From Candidatus Phosphoribacter baldrii (GTDB lineage: Bacteria > Actinomycetota > Actinomycetes > Actinomycetales > Dermatophilaceae): a DNA stretch of 64,000 bases. Below the pieces are notes generated by a model, which saw only the letters and a list, made by a program, of their open reading frames with translations, was not told where the DNA came from and did no database searches. The number at the start of each line of letters is the position of its first letter. Position 1 is the first letter of the stretch. The stretch is from positions 124,001 to 188,000 of the forward strand of contig JADIZV010000003.1 in the NCBI GenBank assembly GCA_016704565.1, in the 5' to 3' direction. Both the position numbers and the translations under genes were made by a program. Shown here piece after piece: positions 53,223-60,609 of this stretch.

Positions 53223-54661
53223 GCCGAGGCCAGGCGGCTGCTCGCGGCCGCATCCATCGCGGCCGCGTGGGCTGCCTCGGCGTTGGACTCCCGAGCCCAC
53301 CACTGCCGCCCGGTCTCGGGCAGGGTGTAGATCGGGTCGTAGTAGACGTACTCACGCGAGAGCGCGTCGACGTCGGCCGCCTCGATGGACGTGCGATAGT
53401 TCTTGCGCCAGTAGGAGATGCCGTGCTCGCGGTCGTACTCCTCCACTTGGTTGACCCAGCGCTTGCCGACGAACGGCACATCGCAGACGATGCGCGGCGT
53501 GGCGAAGCCGGGCAGGTAACCCATGATCGAGTGCTGCAGGTGCTGAGCCTCGGCCAGCGACAGCCGCCAGTGCTCGCTGAACGGGATCATGTCGCACATG
53601 TAGAAGTAGTACGGCGTGATCGACGCGTTGTCCTGCAGTGCGAAACACAGGTCGAGCAGCGCCTCGGGGCTGTCGTTGACCCCGCGCATGAGCACGCCCT
53701 GGTTGCGGATGTTGAACAAGCCCGCGTCCATGAGCGAGCGCGCCGTCTCGGCCACGAGCGGCGTCACCGAGTTGGCGTGGTTGACGTGGGTGTGGATCGC
53801 GACGTGCACGCCACGAGCCCGCGCCTTGGCGGTGATCCGCCCGACGCCCTCGACGACGTCCGGCGCGCCCCAGTGCTGCGGCAGGGCCATGAGGGCCTTG
53901 GTGGCGAGGCGAATGTCGCGGATGTTTTCGATCTCGAGCAACTTGTCGAGGAAGGACTCGAGGTTCTTCCACGGCAGGTTGGCCACGTCACCGCCGGACA
54001 CGACGACGTCGCGCACCGTCGGGGTGGCGGCGAGGTAGTCCAGCATGGCCTGGTGACGATCCACCGGCTTCATCGCGAACTTGAGCTTGGTGACCGTCGG
54101 CGTGGAGTTGCCGACGAGGTCCATCCGGGTGCAGTGACCGCAGTACTGCGGGCAGGTCGGCAGCAACTCGGCGAGCACCTTGGTCGGGTAGCGGTGGGTC
54201 AGCCCCTCGACGGCCCACATGTCGTGCTCGTGCAGCGAGTCACGCTGGGCCTTGGGGTGGCTCGGCCAGTCGGTGCGCCGGTCGGAGAACACCGGCAGCA
54301 TGTAGCGCCGGACCGGGTCGGCATAGAAGGCGGCGGTGTATGCCGTGCCCGCAGACGGCATACCGGCGTCGCCTTCTCCCGTGGCCGGGACCATGGTGTT
54401 GAGCATTTGCGGCGGGACGAGCATCGACATCGTCGCCCGCTCGTTCTGGTCGCGCTCAAGGTCGGCGTAGAACTCGTCGGTGAGCAGGTCACCCATGAGG
54501 TCGCGCAACTGGCGGACGTTCTTGACACAGTGGCTGCGCTGCCACTGGGCGTCGCGCCACTGGGCCTCGGTCACGTCACGCCACCCCGGGAAACGAGTCC
54601 AGTCGGGCTCGACCAGGGTGCGCATGCGGTAGGCGTAGGGCTGTTCCAGAACTGGCGTCAT
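53207..54661 (-). CDS. kamA: lysine 2,3-aminomutase KamA
   Basis: KamA converts L-lysine to L-beta-lysine with a radical SAM/PLP mechanism, the first step of the lysine fermentation pathway. The 484 residues carry the radical SAM cluster motif CPQYCGHC (Cys170, Cys174, Cys177). The PLP lysine is probably in CDVPFVGKRW, which replaces the PGGGGK motif of clostridial KamA. Residues 92-108 hold an extra Gly/Ala-rich loop encoded around two inverted octamer copies. The gene is divergent from kdd, and an operator-like half-site lies at 54673-54690. Confidence 0.88.
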   Translation of the reverse strand: MTPVLEQPYAYRMRTLVEPDWTRFPGWRDVTEAQWRDAQWQRSHCVKNVRQLRDLMGDLLTDEFYADLERDQNERATMSMLVPPQMLNTMVPATGEGDAGMPSAGTAYTAAFYADPVRRYMLPVFSDRRTDWPSHPKAQRDSLHEHDMWAVEGLTHRYPTKVLAELLPTCPQYCGHCTRMDLVGNSTPTVTKLKFAMKPVDRHQAMLDYLAATPTVRDVVVSGGDVANLPWKNLESFLDKLLEIENIRDIRLATKALMALPQHWGAPDVVEGVGRITAKARARGVHVAIHTHVNHANSVTPLVAETARSLMDAGLFNIRNQGVLMRGVNDSPEALLDLCFALQDNASITPYYFYMCDMIPFSEHWRLSLAEAQHLQHSIMGYLPGFATPRIVCDVPFVGKRWVNQVEEYDREHGISYWRKNYRTSIEAADVDALSREYVYYDPIYTLPETGRQWWARESNAEAAHAAAMDAAASSRLASAQSLV

Positions 54662-54672
54662 GGGCCTAGAAT

Positions 54673-54690
54673 ACAGGAAGATCTACGGTC
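54673..54690. promoter_or_regulatory. half-site shared with the kamD palindrome
   Basis: In the kamA-kdd intergenic region, bases 54673-54690 read ACAGGAAGATCTACGGTC. This matches 14 of 18 positions of the right arm of the long palindrome before kamD (57571-57588). It lies 12 nt before the kamA start and 70 nt before kdd. A shared regulator of both parts of the lysine cluster is a reasonable inference; there is no experimental support here. Confidence 0.45.
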
Positions 54691-54759
54691 ATACCTAGTC
54701 ACCACGACAAATCCTGCGTTTCCGAAGCCCGGACGCAGTCGCAAGTGAAGGAGCAGTAC

Positions 54760-55866
54760 GTGAACCAGTCGGTAACGTCCGCCGGTCCGGCCTCGCCGGT
54801 CGGGTTGCACCGGGTCCTGGAGCCCAGCGGCGACGCGATCACCCTGCCCCAGGCCGCCCGTCGCCTCGACGCCCGCCGGGAGATCTGGCCCAGCGAGGTG
54901 CGGATCGCGATCGACACCCTCAACCTGGATGCGGCGAGCTATCGGCAACTGGCCGAGAAACACCGCAGCGCCGACGGCGTCGTCGACGGGGGAGCGGTCC
55001 GCGAGGAGGTGCTGGCCATCGTCGCCGAGCGCGGCAAGATGCAGAACCCGGTCACCGGATCCGGCGGCATGCTCATCGGCACCGTCGAGGAGGTCGGACC
55101 CGACAGCGCGCTCGGGCTCACCGCAGGGGACAGGGTCGCCACCTTGGTGTCCCTCTCCCTCACTCCGCTGGCCATCACCGACGGCCTGACCCGCTGGGAC
55201 GGGTTGTCCGAGCAGGTCCCGGCCGCGGGTCACGCGATCCTCTTCGAGCGCTCCATCGCGGCAGTCATCCCGGACGACCTCGACCCGCGACTGTCGCTCA
55301 TGGTCATGGACGTGTGCGGCGCGCCCGCGCTCGTGGCCCGGATCGTCGGCGAGTATGCCGCCCGCGCGGCTTCCTCCGCCGACGCGGCGGCCCCGTCGGT
55401 CCTCGTCCTGGGCGGGGCCGGGAAGTCCGGCTCCCTGTCGCTGGCCGCTGCACGGGAGTCCGGCGCCGATCGGTTGGTCGCCGTCGTGCCGAACGAGCGC
55501 GAGGCCGAGCTGCTGCGCCCCACCGGCCTGGCCGATCACGTCGTCATCGCCGATGCCCGCTCGCCGATGGGACTGCTCGCGGCCGTCGAGGCCGCGGGCG
55601 GACCCTGCGACGTCACCGTCGTCTGCGTCGACGTGCCCGGCTGCGAGCAGCCCGCTATCCTCGCCACAGCCCAGGGCGGCACGATCATCTTCTTCTCGAT
55701 GGCCACCTCGTTCGCCGCCGCCGCCCTCGGCGCAGAGGGCTTGGCAGCCGACGTCCGCATGTTGGTGGGCAACGGCTACGTGCCTGGCCACGCGGCATAC
55801 GCGATGGAGCTCATCCGCCGCAACGCCGCCGTGCGCGGGCTGTTCGAGTCGCGCATGGAAGGCTGA
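54760..55866 (+). CDS. kdd: L-erythro-3,5-diaminohexanoate dehydrogenase Kdd
   Basis: Kdd oxidises 3,5-diaminohexanoate to 3-keto-5-aminohexanoate with NAD+ in lysine fermentation. The GTG at 54760 is chosen because AAGGAG lies 6 nt before it; another in-frame GTG is at 54745. The 368 residues include an MDR-like fold: LNLDAASYRQLAE, GSGGMLIGTVEEVG, and the Rossmann motif VLVLGGAGKSGSLSLAAA near 210, then VVCVDVPGCEQPAIL. The next gene in order would be kamD, but an ECF sigma factor pair is inserted. Confidence 0.87.
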   Translation: MNQSVTSAGPASPVGLHRVLEPSGDAITLPQAARRLDARREIWPSEVRIAIDTLNLDAASYRQLAEKHRSADGVVDGGAVREEVLAIVAERGKMQNPVTGSGGMLIGTVEEVGPDSALGLTAGDRVATLVSLSLTPLAITDGLTRWDGLSEQVPAAGHAILFERSIAAVIPDDLDPRLSLMVMDVCGAPALVARIVGEYAARAASSADAAAPSVLVLGGAGKSGSLSLAAARESGADRLVAVVPNEREAELLRPTGLADHVVIADARSPMGLLAAVEAAGGPCDVTVVCVDVPGCEQPAILATAQGGTIIFFSMATSFAAAALGAEGLAADVRMLVGNGYVPGHAAYAMELIRRNAAVRGLFESRMEG

Positions 55867-55912
55867 GCGCGGCACGGGCGTGATTCTCGCCGGGTTGGCG
55901 ACACTACCCGGT

Positions 55913-56518
55913 ATGAACACCGACGACGCCGAGCGCCACCGGCTCGAGGCGGCCTTTACGGCCTACGCCCCGAGGGTGTGGGGCTACGCGCGCCGCCACG
56001 CGGAGCACCACGAGTGCGACGACGTCGTCGCGGAGACATTCGCTATCGCATGGCGGCGCATCGACCGGATGCCGTCCGAGCCCCTTCCGTGGCTGCTCGT
56101 CGTCGCGCGCAACGTGCTGGCCAACCGGCGTCGCACCGCGGAACGTGCCGACCGGCTGTGGTTCGCCGCGGTGCGCGAGCTGTGGCAGCACGTGGACTCG
56201 CCCGAGGAAGGCGTCGCCGAGCGAGACAGCTTCTTGCGAGCGCTGGAAGCGTGCACCCGGGTCGAGCGTGAGGCGCTGCTGCTGGTCGCCTGGGAAGGCC
56301 TGACCCCGGGCCAGGCGGCTGCCGTCGCCGGATGTTCCACCCGAGCCTTCACTGTCCGACTGCACCGAGCCCGCCGCCGCCTAGTCGCCACGGCCGGGCA
56401 GGATGCCGCGGCCTTCACCGACACTGCCGAGCCCCGACTGCGACTCGTGCGCCCGTCTTCGCCCGCGGGAGGCCCCCTGCGGCGCGGCCCCATCGCTGCG
56501 GAAGGACCACGACCATGA
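55913..56518 (+). CDS. ECF-type RNA polymerase sigma factor
   Basis: The 201-residue product has sigma region 2 (FTAYAPRVWGYARRH, DDVVAETFAIAWRRID, WLLVVARNVLANRRR) and region 4 (EREALLLVAWEGLTPGQAAAVAGCSTRAFTVRLHRARRRL) and no regions 1 or 3, as in ECF factors. The last ~40 residues are a Pro/Arg-rich tail. It starts at 55913, 46 bp after kdd. Its stop overlaps the ATG of the next gene (ATGA), which encodes its probable membrane partner. It may direct transcription of the surrounding cluster or simply be inserted there. Confidence 0.86.
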   Translation: MNTDDAERHRLEAAFTAYAPRVWGYARRHAEHHECDDVVAETFAIAWRRIDRMPSEPLPWLLVVARNVLANRRRTAERADRLWFAAVRELWQHVDSPEEGVAERDSFLRALEACTRVEREALLLVAWEGLTPGQAAAVAGCSTRAFTVRLHRARRRLVATAGQDAAAFTDTAEPRLRLVRPSSPAGGPLRRGPIAAEGPRP

Positions 56519-57489
56519 CCCAGCTTCAGTGTGCCAACCCCGACCCCGTCGATGTCCTGGCCAAGCACCGACCTTCCGACAACCGTATCGAGGCATTGTG
56601 GCCCGATCAGGAGCGCGCCCAGGTGCTCGCCACGGTCGCGGCTGTGTTGCCGCCGGTGCGGGTGATCACTCGGCGAGGTCCGCGCCGGAAGGTCGTCTAC
56701 CGTCTCGCAGCCGCCGCGGTGCTCGCCGTCGCGGTCGTCGGAGGCGCTCTGTTCCCACGAGGTGCTCTGCCCGAAGCGTCGGCCCTGGACCGGCTCGCGG
56801 CAGTCGCCGCCGTTCAACCGGCCCTGTCGATCCCGCAAGGCCGCTACTTCCAGCAGACGACCACGTCGCACCAGCAGGGGATCGCTCAACCAGACAAGAC
56901 CGGTGGTTTCCAGTCGGCCTCCGAAAGCCGAACCCGGGTGACCTGGACGTCCGCCGATGGGCGCACCTGGGCGCGCGAGACCTCCGGCGGATTGGCCGTG
57001 ACCTTCGCCTTCGCCGCACCGACCGATGGATCGATCGCGAGCACGCCCGCTGCCGTAGCCGCCCTGCCGTCGGAGCCTGGCGCCCTGGAGACCTACCTCC
57101 GCGCGCATGTTGGCGGCTCGACGTCGCCCGACGAGGCGGTCTTCACCTACATCGGGGACATCACCCGCACCGGTTATGTGCCCACAGCGGTGCGGACCGC
57201 GGCGATCCAGGTCTTGCGCACGCTGCCCGGAGTGACGAGCACGCCGCATGACGGACGGCTTGACGTCGCCTTCGTTGACCATCTCGCCCGTCCGGGTGTC
57301 ACGGCCACCTTGACCTTCGACGAGCGGACTTCCGCCCTCGTGAGGGTGTCCCTGGTCGCCCCCGAGCTGCAGTTCTCGGAGGAGGTCGGTGCAGCAAGCG
57401 TGGTCGACGCGGTGCCTGCCGACGTCTTGTCGGCGGCGGTGTCCGACGGTGGGACGGTGAAGTCCACCGCGACAGGGGCGGGCTCCTAA
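56515..57489 (+). CDS. CU044_5270-type membrane protein, sigma factor partner
   Basis: The 324-residue product has an N-terminal cytoplasmic part (about 1-60), one membrane segment (YRLAAAAVLAVAVVGGALFP, about 62-81) and an extracytoplasmic domain of about 240 residues. The layout fits the CU044_5270 family, which is regularly encoded after ECF sigma factors in actinobacteria and may act as anti-sigma factor or signal sensor. Coupling to the sigma gene by ATGA supports a functional pair. No zinc anti-sigma motif is seen. Confidence 0.75.
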   Translation: MTQLQCANPDPVDVLAKHRPSDNRIEALWPDQERAQVLATVAAVLPPVRVITRRGPRRKVVYRLAAAAVLAVAVVGGALFPRGALPEASALDRLAAVAAVQPALSIPQGRYFQQTTTSHQQGIAQPDKTGGFQSASESRTRVTWTSADGRTWARETSGGLAVTFAFAAPTDGSIASTPAAVAALPSEPGALETYLRAHVGGSTSPDEAVFTYIGDITRTGYVPTAVRTAAIQVLRTLPGVTSTPHDGRLDVAFVDHLARPGVTATLTFDERTSALVRVSLVAPELQFSEEVGAASVVDAVPADVLSAAVSDGGTVKSTATGAGS

Positions 57490-57538
57490 CGGGTCCGCAC
57501 CTCCCGAGACAGGAAGGGTAGCTCGAATCAGCGACCAG

Positions 57539-57588
57539 GACCGCTGATCTTTCGGCAGATCTCTAGATCCGCCGGAAGATCAGCGGTC
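57539..57588. promoter_or_regulatory. 50-bp palindrome just upstream of kamD, likely operator
   Basis: Two 24-bp arms with two mismatches meet around a 2-bp centre. The palindrome ends 17 bp before the kamD start and 5 bp before the TAGGCT -10-like box, so it would cover the -35 region. A further ATCAGCG copy at 57528-57534 precedes it. A match to one arm occurs between kamA and kdd. It could instead be a terminator for the sigma-factor operon, but no T-run follows and it overlaps the promoter. Confidence 0.65.
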
Positions 57589-57590
57589 TC

Positions 57591-57599
57591 TGCTAGGCT
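57591..57599 (+). promoter_or_regulatory. extended -10 box of kamD, leaderless
   Basis: TGCTAGGCT matches an extended -10 element (TGnTAnnnT). The GTG start of kamD is 6 nt after it, about where transcription should start, so the message would begin at or next to the start codon. GGAGGGG between them may be coincidental or serve longer transcripts. Confidence 0.55.
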
Positions 57600-57605
57600 G
57601 GAGGG

Positions 57606-59180
57606 GTGTCGACGACCCCGCTGATCCATCTCGATGCCGCTCAGGTCCGTCAGGCCCGGTCGCTGGCCAAGCGCGCCGGCGCCCCCGTGGTGAAGATCGC
57701 CAAGAACCACACCACCGTGTCGGTGGAGCGAGCAACGCTGCGCCTGGCTGGGCTCACCGGAGCCGACCATGAAGGGCAGCCCTGGGTCAACCATCTCGTC
57801 GACGCGGTGCGCGGCCAGGTCGGATTGGAACACGGCGTCACCACCCCCGTCTACGACGCCTTGCGCCGCGGGGTCGCCCCCGACCTGCTCACCCTGGCCC
57901 AGCAGTCGGCCAGTGGCTCGGTGTCCTTCCGGTTGCCGGAGGGGGGTCGCGAGCTCGCCACCACCCAGCGGACCGCCCGCGCACAGGTGGCGCGCGGCAT
58001 ACGGGCGATCGACGCACAGCGCGCCGCCCGGGACCGGCTGATCCGCCGCCACGGCAACCCGAAGCAGACCCCGTGGATCTACCTCATCGTGGCCACCGGT
58101 GACATCGACGAGGACATTCCGCAGGCCCAGGCCGCCGCGCGCGAAGGCGCCGACGTCATCGCGGTGATTCGGTCCACCGGGCAGAGCCTGCTCGACTTCG
58201 TGCCCGAAGGCGCCACCCACGAGGGCTTCGCCGGCACCTACGCGACCCAGGAGAACTTCCGGCTCATGCGGGCCGCGCTCGACGAGACGAGCCGCGAGGT
58301 GGGCCGCTACGTCCGGCTGACGAACTACGCGTCGGGCCTATGTATGCCGGAGATCGCCACCCTGGCCGGGCTGGAGCGGCTGGACATGATGCTCAACGAC
58401 TCGATGTACGGCATCCTCTTCCGCGACATCAACCCGATCCGCACGTTCGTCGACCAGCGGTTCAGCCGCCAGATCCACGCTCGCGCCGGGATCATCATCA
58501 ACACCGGCGAGGACAACTACCTCACCACGGCCGACGCGGTCGACGCCGCGCACACGGTGACGGTGAGCCAGCTGCTCAACGAGTACTTCGCCAAGGAGGC
58601 CGGGCTGGCGGACTGGCAGCTGGGTCTCGGCCACGCCTTCGAGATCAACCCCGAGGTGCCCGAGAGCTTCCGCCTAGAGCTCGCCCACGCGCTGCTGGCC
58701 CGGACCCTGTTCCCCGACGCGCCGCTGAAGTGGATGCCCCCGACCAAGCACATGACCGGCGACGTCTTCCGCGGCTATCTGCTCGACGGGTTCTTCAACC
58801 TGGCCGGGACGATGACCGGCCAGGGCATCCTCCTGGTCGGCATGATGACCGAGGCCGTGGTCACGCCCTTCCTGTCCGACCGCGACCTGGCCCTGCAGAA
58901 CGTCCGCTACGTCCTGGACGCTGCCGGCGGGCTGCGCGAGGACTTCCACCCGCCCCGCGACGGCTTCATCCAGACCCGGGCCCGGCATGTGCTCGGCGAG
59001 GCCGTCGACCTGCTCGACCGGATCACCACCGACGGTCTGCTCAACGCCATCGCCGACGGCACGTTCGGGCTGATGAAGCGCCCCGCCGACCACGGCAAGG
59101 GGCTGGAGGGCGTCGTCACGAAAGCCCCCGGCTACGACAACCCTGCGGTCACCCTGCTGGAGACGGGAGCCACGCGATGA
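57606..59180 (+). CDS. kamD: lysine 5,6-aminomutase alpha subunit KamD
   Basis: KamD is the large subunit of adenosylcobalamin- and PLP-dependent beta-lysine 5,6-aminomutase, second step in lysine fermentation. The 524 residues include GQPWVNHLVDAV, TPWIYLIVATGDIDEDIPQA, STGQSLLDFVPEGATHEGF and LLDGFFNLAGTMTGQGILLV, all family-typical of the TIM-barrel subunit. Its stop overlaps the kamE start (ATGA). It starts at GTG. An octamer copy provides an ATA isoleucine codon in RGIRAI. Confidence 0.92.
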   Translation: MSTTPLIHLDAAQVRQARSLAKRAGAPVVKIAKNHTTVSVERATLRLAGLTGADHEGQPWVNHLVDAVRGQVGLEHGVTTPVYDALRRGVAPDLLTLAQQSASGSVSFRLPEGGRELATTQRTARAQVARGIRAIDAQRAARDRLIRRHGNPKQTPWIYLIVATGDIDEDIPQAQAAAREGADVIAVIRSTGQSLLDFVPEGATHEGFAGTYATQENFRLMRAALDETSREVGRYVRLTNYASGLCMPEIATLAGLERLDMMLNDSMYGILFRDINPIRTFVDQRFSRQIHARAGIIINTGEDNYLTTADAVDAAHTVTVSQLLNEYFAKEAGLADWQLGLGHAFEINPEVPESFRLELAHALLARTLFPDAPLKWMPPTKHMTGDVFRGYLLDGFFNLAGTMTGQGILLVGMMTEAVVTPFLSDRDLALQNVRYVLDAAGGLREDFHPPRDGFIQTRARHVLGEAVDLLDRITTDGLLNAIADGTFGLMKRPADHGKGLEGVVTKAPGYDNPAVTLLETGATR

Positions 59181-59977
59181 CCAACCGCAAGCACCTGCGC
59201 GACACTCCGCGCAAGCTCACCCCCCAGATCGTCCGGCCCTACGGCGACACGACCGGCGACGGCATGATCCAGGTGTCCTTCACCCTGCCGCTGCCCCACG
59301 ACAAGCGGGCCGAGGGTGCCGCGCTGCAGTTGGCCAAGAAGATGGGCATGGACCCGGCCCTCGTCGTCCACGCCAAGCCGATCGGGCCGGACTTCACCTT
59401 CTTCGTCGTCTATGGCTCGTCAAACCACCTCGTCGACCTGGGCCAGGTCCACGTCCAGGAGCGGGAGTTCCCGCTGCTGAGCCCCAAAGAGGTCAGCCTC
59501 GCGATCAAGCGGGGCTTGCGCCGCCGGCTCGTCGTCGTCGGCGCCTGCATCGGCACCGACGCTCACACGGTCGGGATCGACGCGATCCTCAACATCAAGG
59601 GCTTCGCGGGGGAGAAGGGGCTGGAGTACTACTCCGAGATCACCGTCGTCAACCTGGGGGCTCAGGTGCTCGTCCCGGACCTGGTCGCCAAGGCTCGGGC
59701 GGCCAAGGCCGATGCCGTTCTCGTCAGCCAGGTCGTCACCCAGAAGGACGCCCACATCCACAACGTTTCCCAGATGACGGCGGCTTTCCGCGAGGCCTAC
59801 CCGGCCGGCAAGGTCCCACTCCTGGTCGCTGGCGGGCCTCGCTTCGAGGAGGGCTCGGCGGACCGGCTCGGCGTCGACCGGATCTTCGGCCGTGGCACCA
59901 CCCCGAGCGAGGTCGCCAGCTACCTCGTCCACGCAGTCGTTCCCCCCGCCACCCCCAGCCGGAAGAAGGCCTCATGA
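59177..59977 (+). CDS. kamE: lysine 5,6-aminomutase beta subunit KamE
   Basis: KamE holds the cobalamin: CIGTDAHTVGIDAI contains the DxHxxG motif with axial His130, and NIKGFAGEKGLEYY supplies the PLP lysine (Lys141 by alignment from memory). The 266 residues fit the family. The start at the overlapping ATGA is chosen over longer upstream open sequence, which is antisense-like low-complexity. kal follows with another ATGA overlap, so kamD, kamE and kal are one coupled operon. Confidence 0.92.
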   Translation: MTNRKHLRDTPRKLTPQIVRPYGDTTGDGMIQVSFTLPLPHDKRAEGAALQLAKKMGMDPALVVHAKPIGPDFTFFVVYGSSNHLVDLGQVHVQEREFPLLSPKEVSLAIKRGLRRRLVVVGACIGTDAHTVGIDAILNIKGFAGEKGLEYYSEITVVNLGAQVLVPDLVAKARAAKADAVLVSQVVTQKDAHIHNVSQMTAAFREAYPAGKVPLLVAGGPRFEEGSADRLGVDRIFGRGTTPSEVASYLVHAVVPPATPSRKKAS

Positions 59978-60375
59978 GCACGCCGCAGCCCGCCACCCGC
60001 GCAGAGGTCGGCCGCACGGTCGTGCACCGCCGCTACGTCCCCTACAGCCATGCCCACTACGCCGGTAACCTCGTCGACGGCGCCTACTCGCTGGCTGCCT
60101 TTGGCGACGTCGCCACCGAGATGTGCATTCTCACCGACGGCGACGAGGGCCTGTTCGCCTCCTACTCCGACGTCCAGTTCCTCGCCCCGGTCCGCGCCGG
60201 CGACGTCCTGGAGATCGAGGCCCGCATCACCCGGGTCGGCCGCCGGTCCCGGGAGATGGACTTCGCGGTCCGTGTCGTATGCCGCGGCACCCCCGAACTC
60301 GGGGCCTCCGCCGCTGCCGTCCTGGACCCTCCCGTGCTCGCTACGACCGCGCGCGGCACCGTCGTCGTCCCCTAA
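59974..60375 (+). CDS. kal: 3-aminobutyryl-CoA ammonia-lyase Kal
   Basis: Kal removes ammonia from L-3-aminobutyryl-CoA to give crotonyl-CoA, a late step of lysine fermentation. The 133-residue hotdog-fold protein has RRYVPYSHAHYAGNLVDGAY at the start and the strand ASYSDVQFLAPVRAGDVLEIEARI. The gene is coupled to kamE. The cleavage enzyme Kce, which should act between Kdd and Kal, is not visible in this window; it may lie beyond the insertion sequences or elsewhere. Confidence 0.86.
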   Translation: MSTPQPATRAEVGRTVVHRRYVPYSHAHYAGNLVDGAYSLAAFGDVATEMCILTDGDEGLFASYSDVQFLAPVRAGDVLEIEARITRVGRRSREMDFAVRVVCRGTPELGASAAAVLDPPVLATTARGTVVVP

Positions 60376-60382
60376 CGAAATG

Positions 60383-60414
60383 TGCACGGCGTGTCGCGCA
60401 CGACACGCCGTGCA
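60383..60414 (+). terminator. terminator of the kamD-kamE-kal operon
   Basis: A perfect 14-bp stem (TGCACGGCGTGTCG with its complement) and 4-nt loop begins 8 bp after the kal stop. It is followed by a T/C-rich stretch. Two further small hairpins (60431-60449 and 60457-60488) follow, and the first insertion sequence begins right after the last one. Confidence 0.8.
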
Positions 60415-60537
60415 TCACCAATTTCCCTTTGTGTGAACGGTTTTCACACATCCTCCTGACCTGCAGTTTTGCGCGTTTATGCAGGTCAGCCTCGCCAGTT
60501 CACGGTTGAGGGGTTGACACGCCCTCTGGATGCACCA

Positions 60538-60604
60538 AGGTGCCTGTCCTGCAACGGAATACTTGATCTTGCGACGGAACAAGTAGTCCAGCGGGAAGGC
60601 ACCT
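60538..60604 (+). promoter_or_regulatory. nested fold-back hairpin before the transposase start
   Basis: AGGTGCCT (60538-60545) pairs with AGGCACCT (60597-60604), and inside it TACTTG (60560-60565) pairs with CAAGTA (60580-60585). The structure ends 5 nt before the transposase GTG. The same sequence is present in copy 2 at +1897. Such hairpins can block translation from transcripts that read in from outside. Confidence 0.6.
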
Positions 60605-60609
60605 GGTAG

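Noticed and set aside
52805..54748. A 647-codon plus-strand frame opposite kamA
   Set aside because: kamA has the radical SAM cysteines and expected length; the opposite frame has no recognisable domain.
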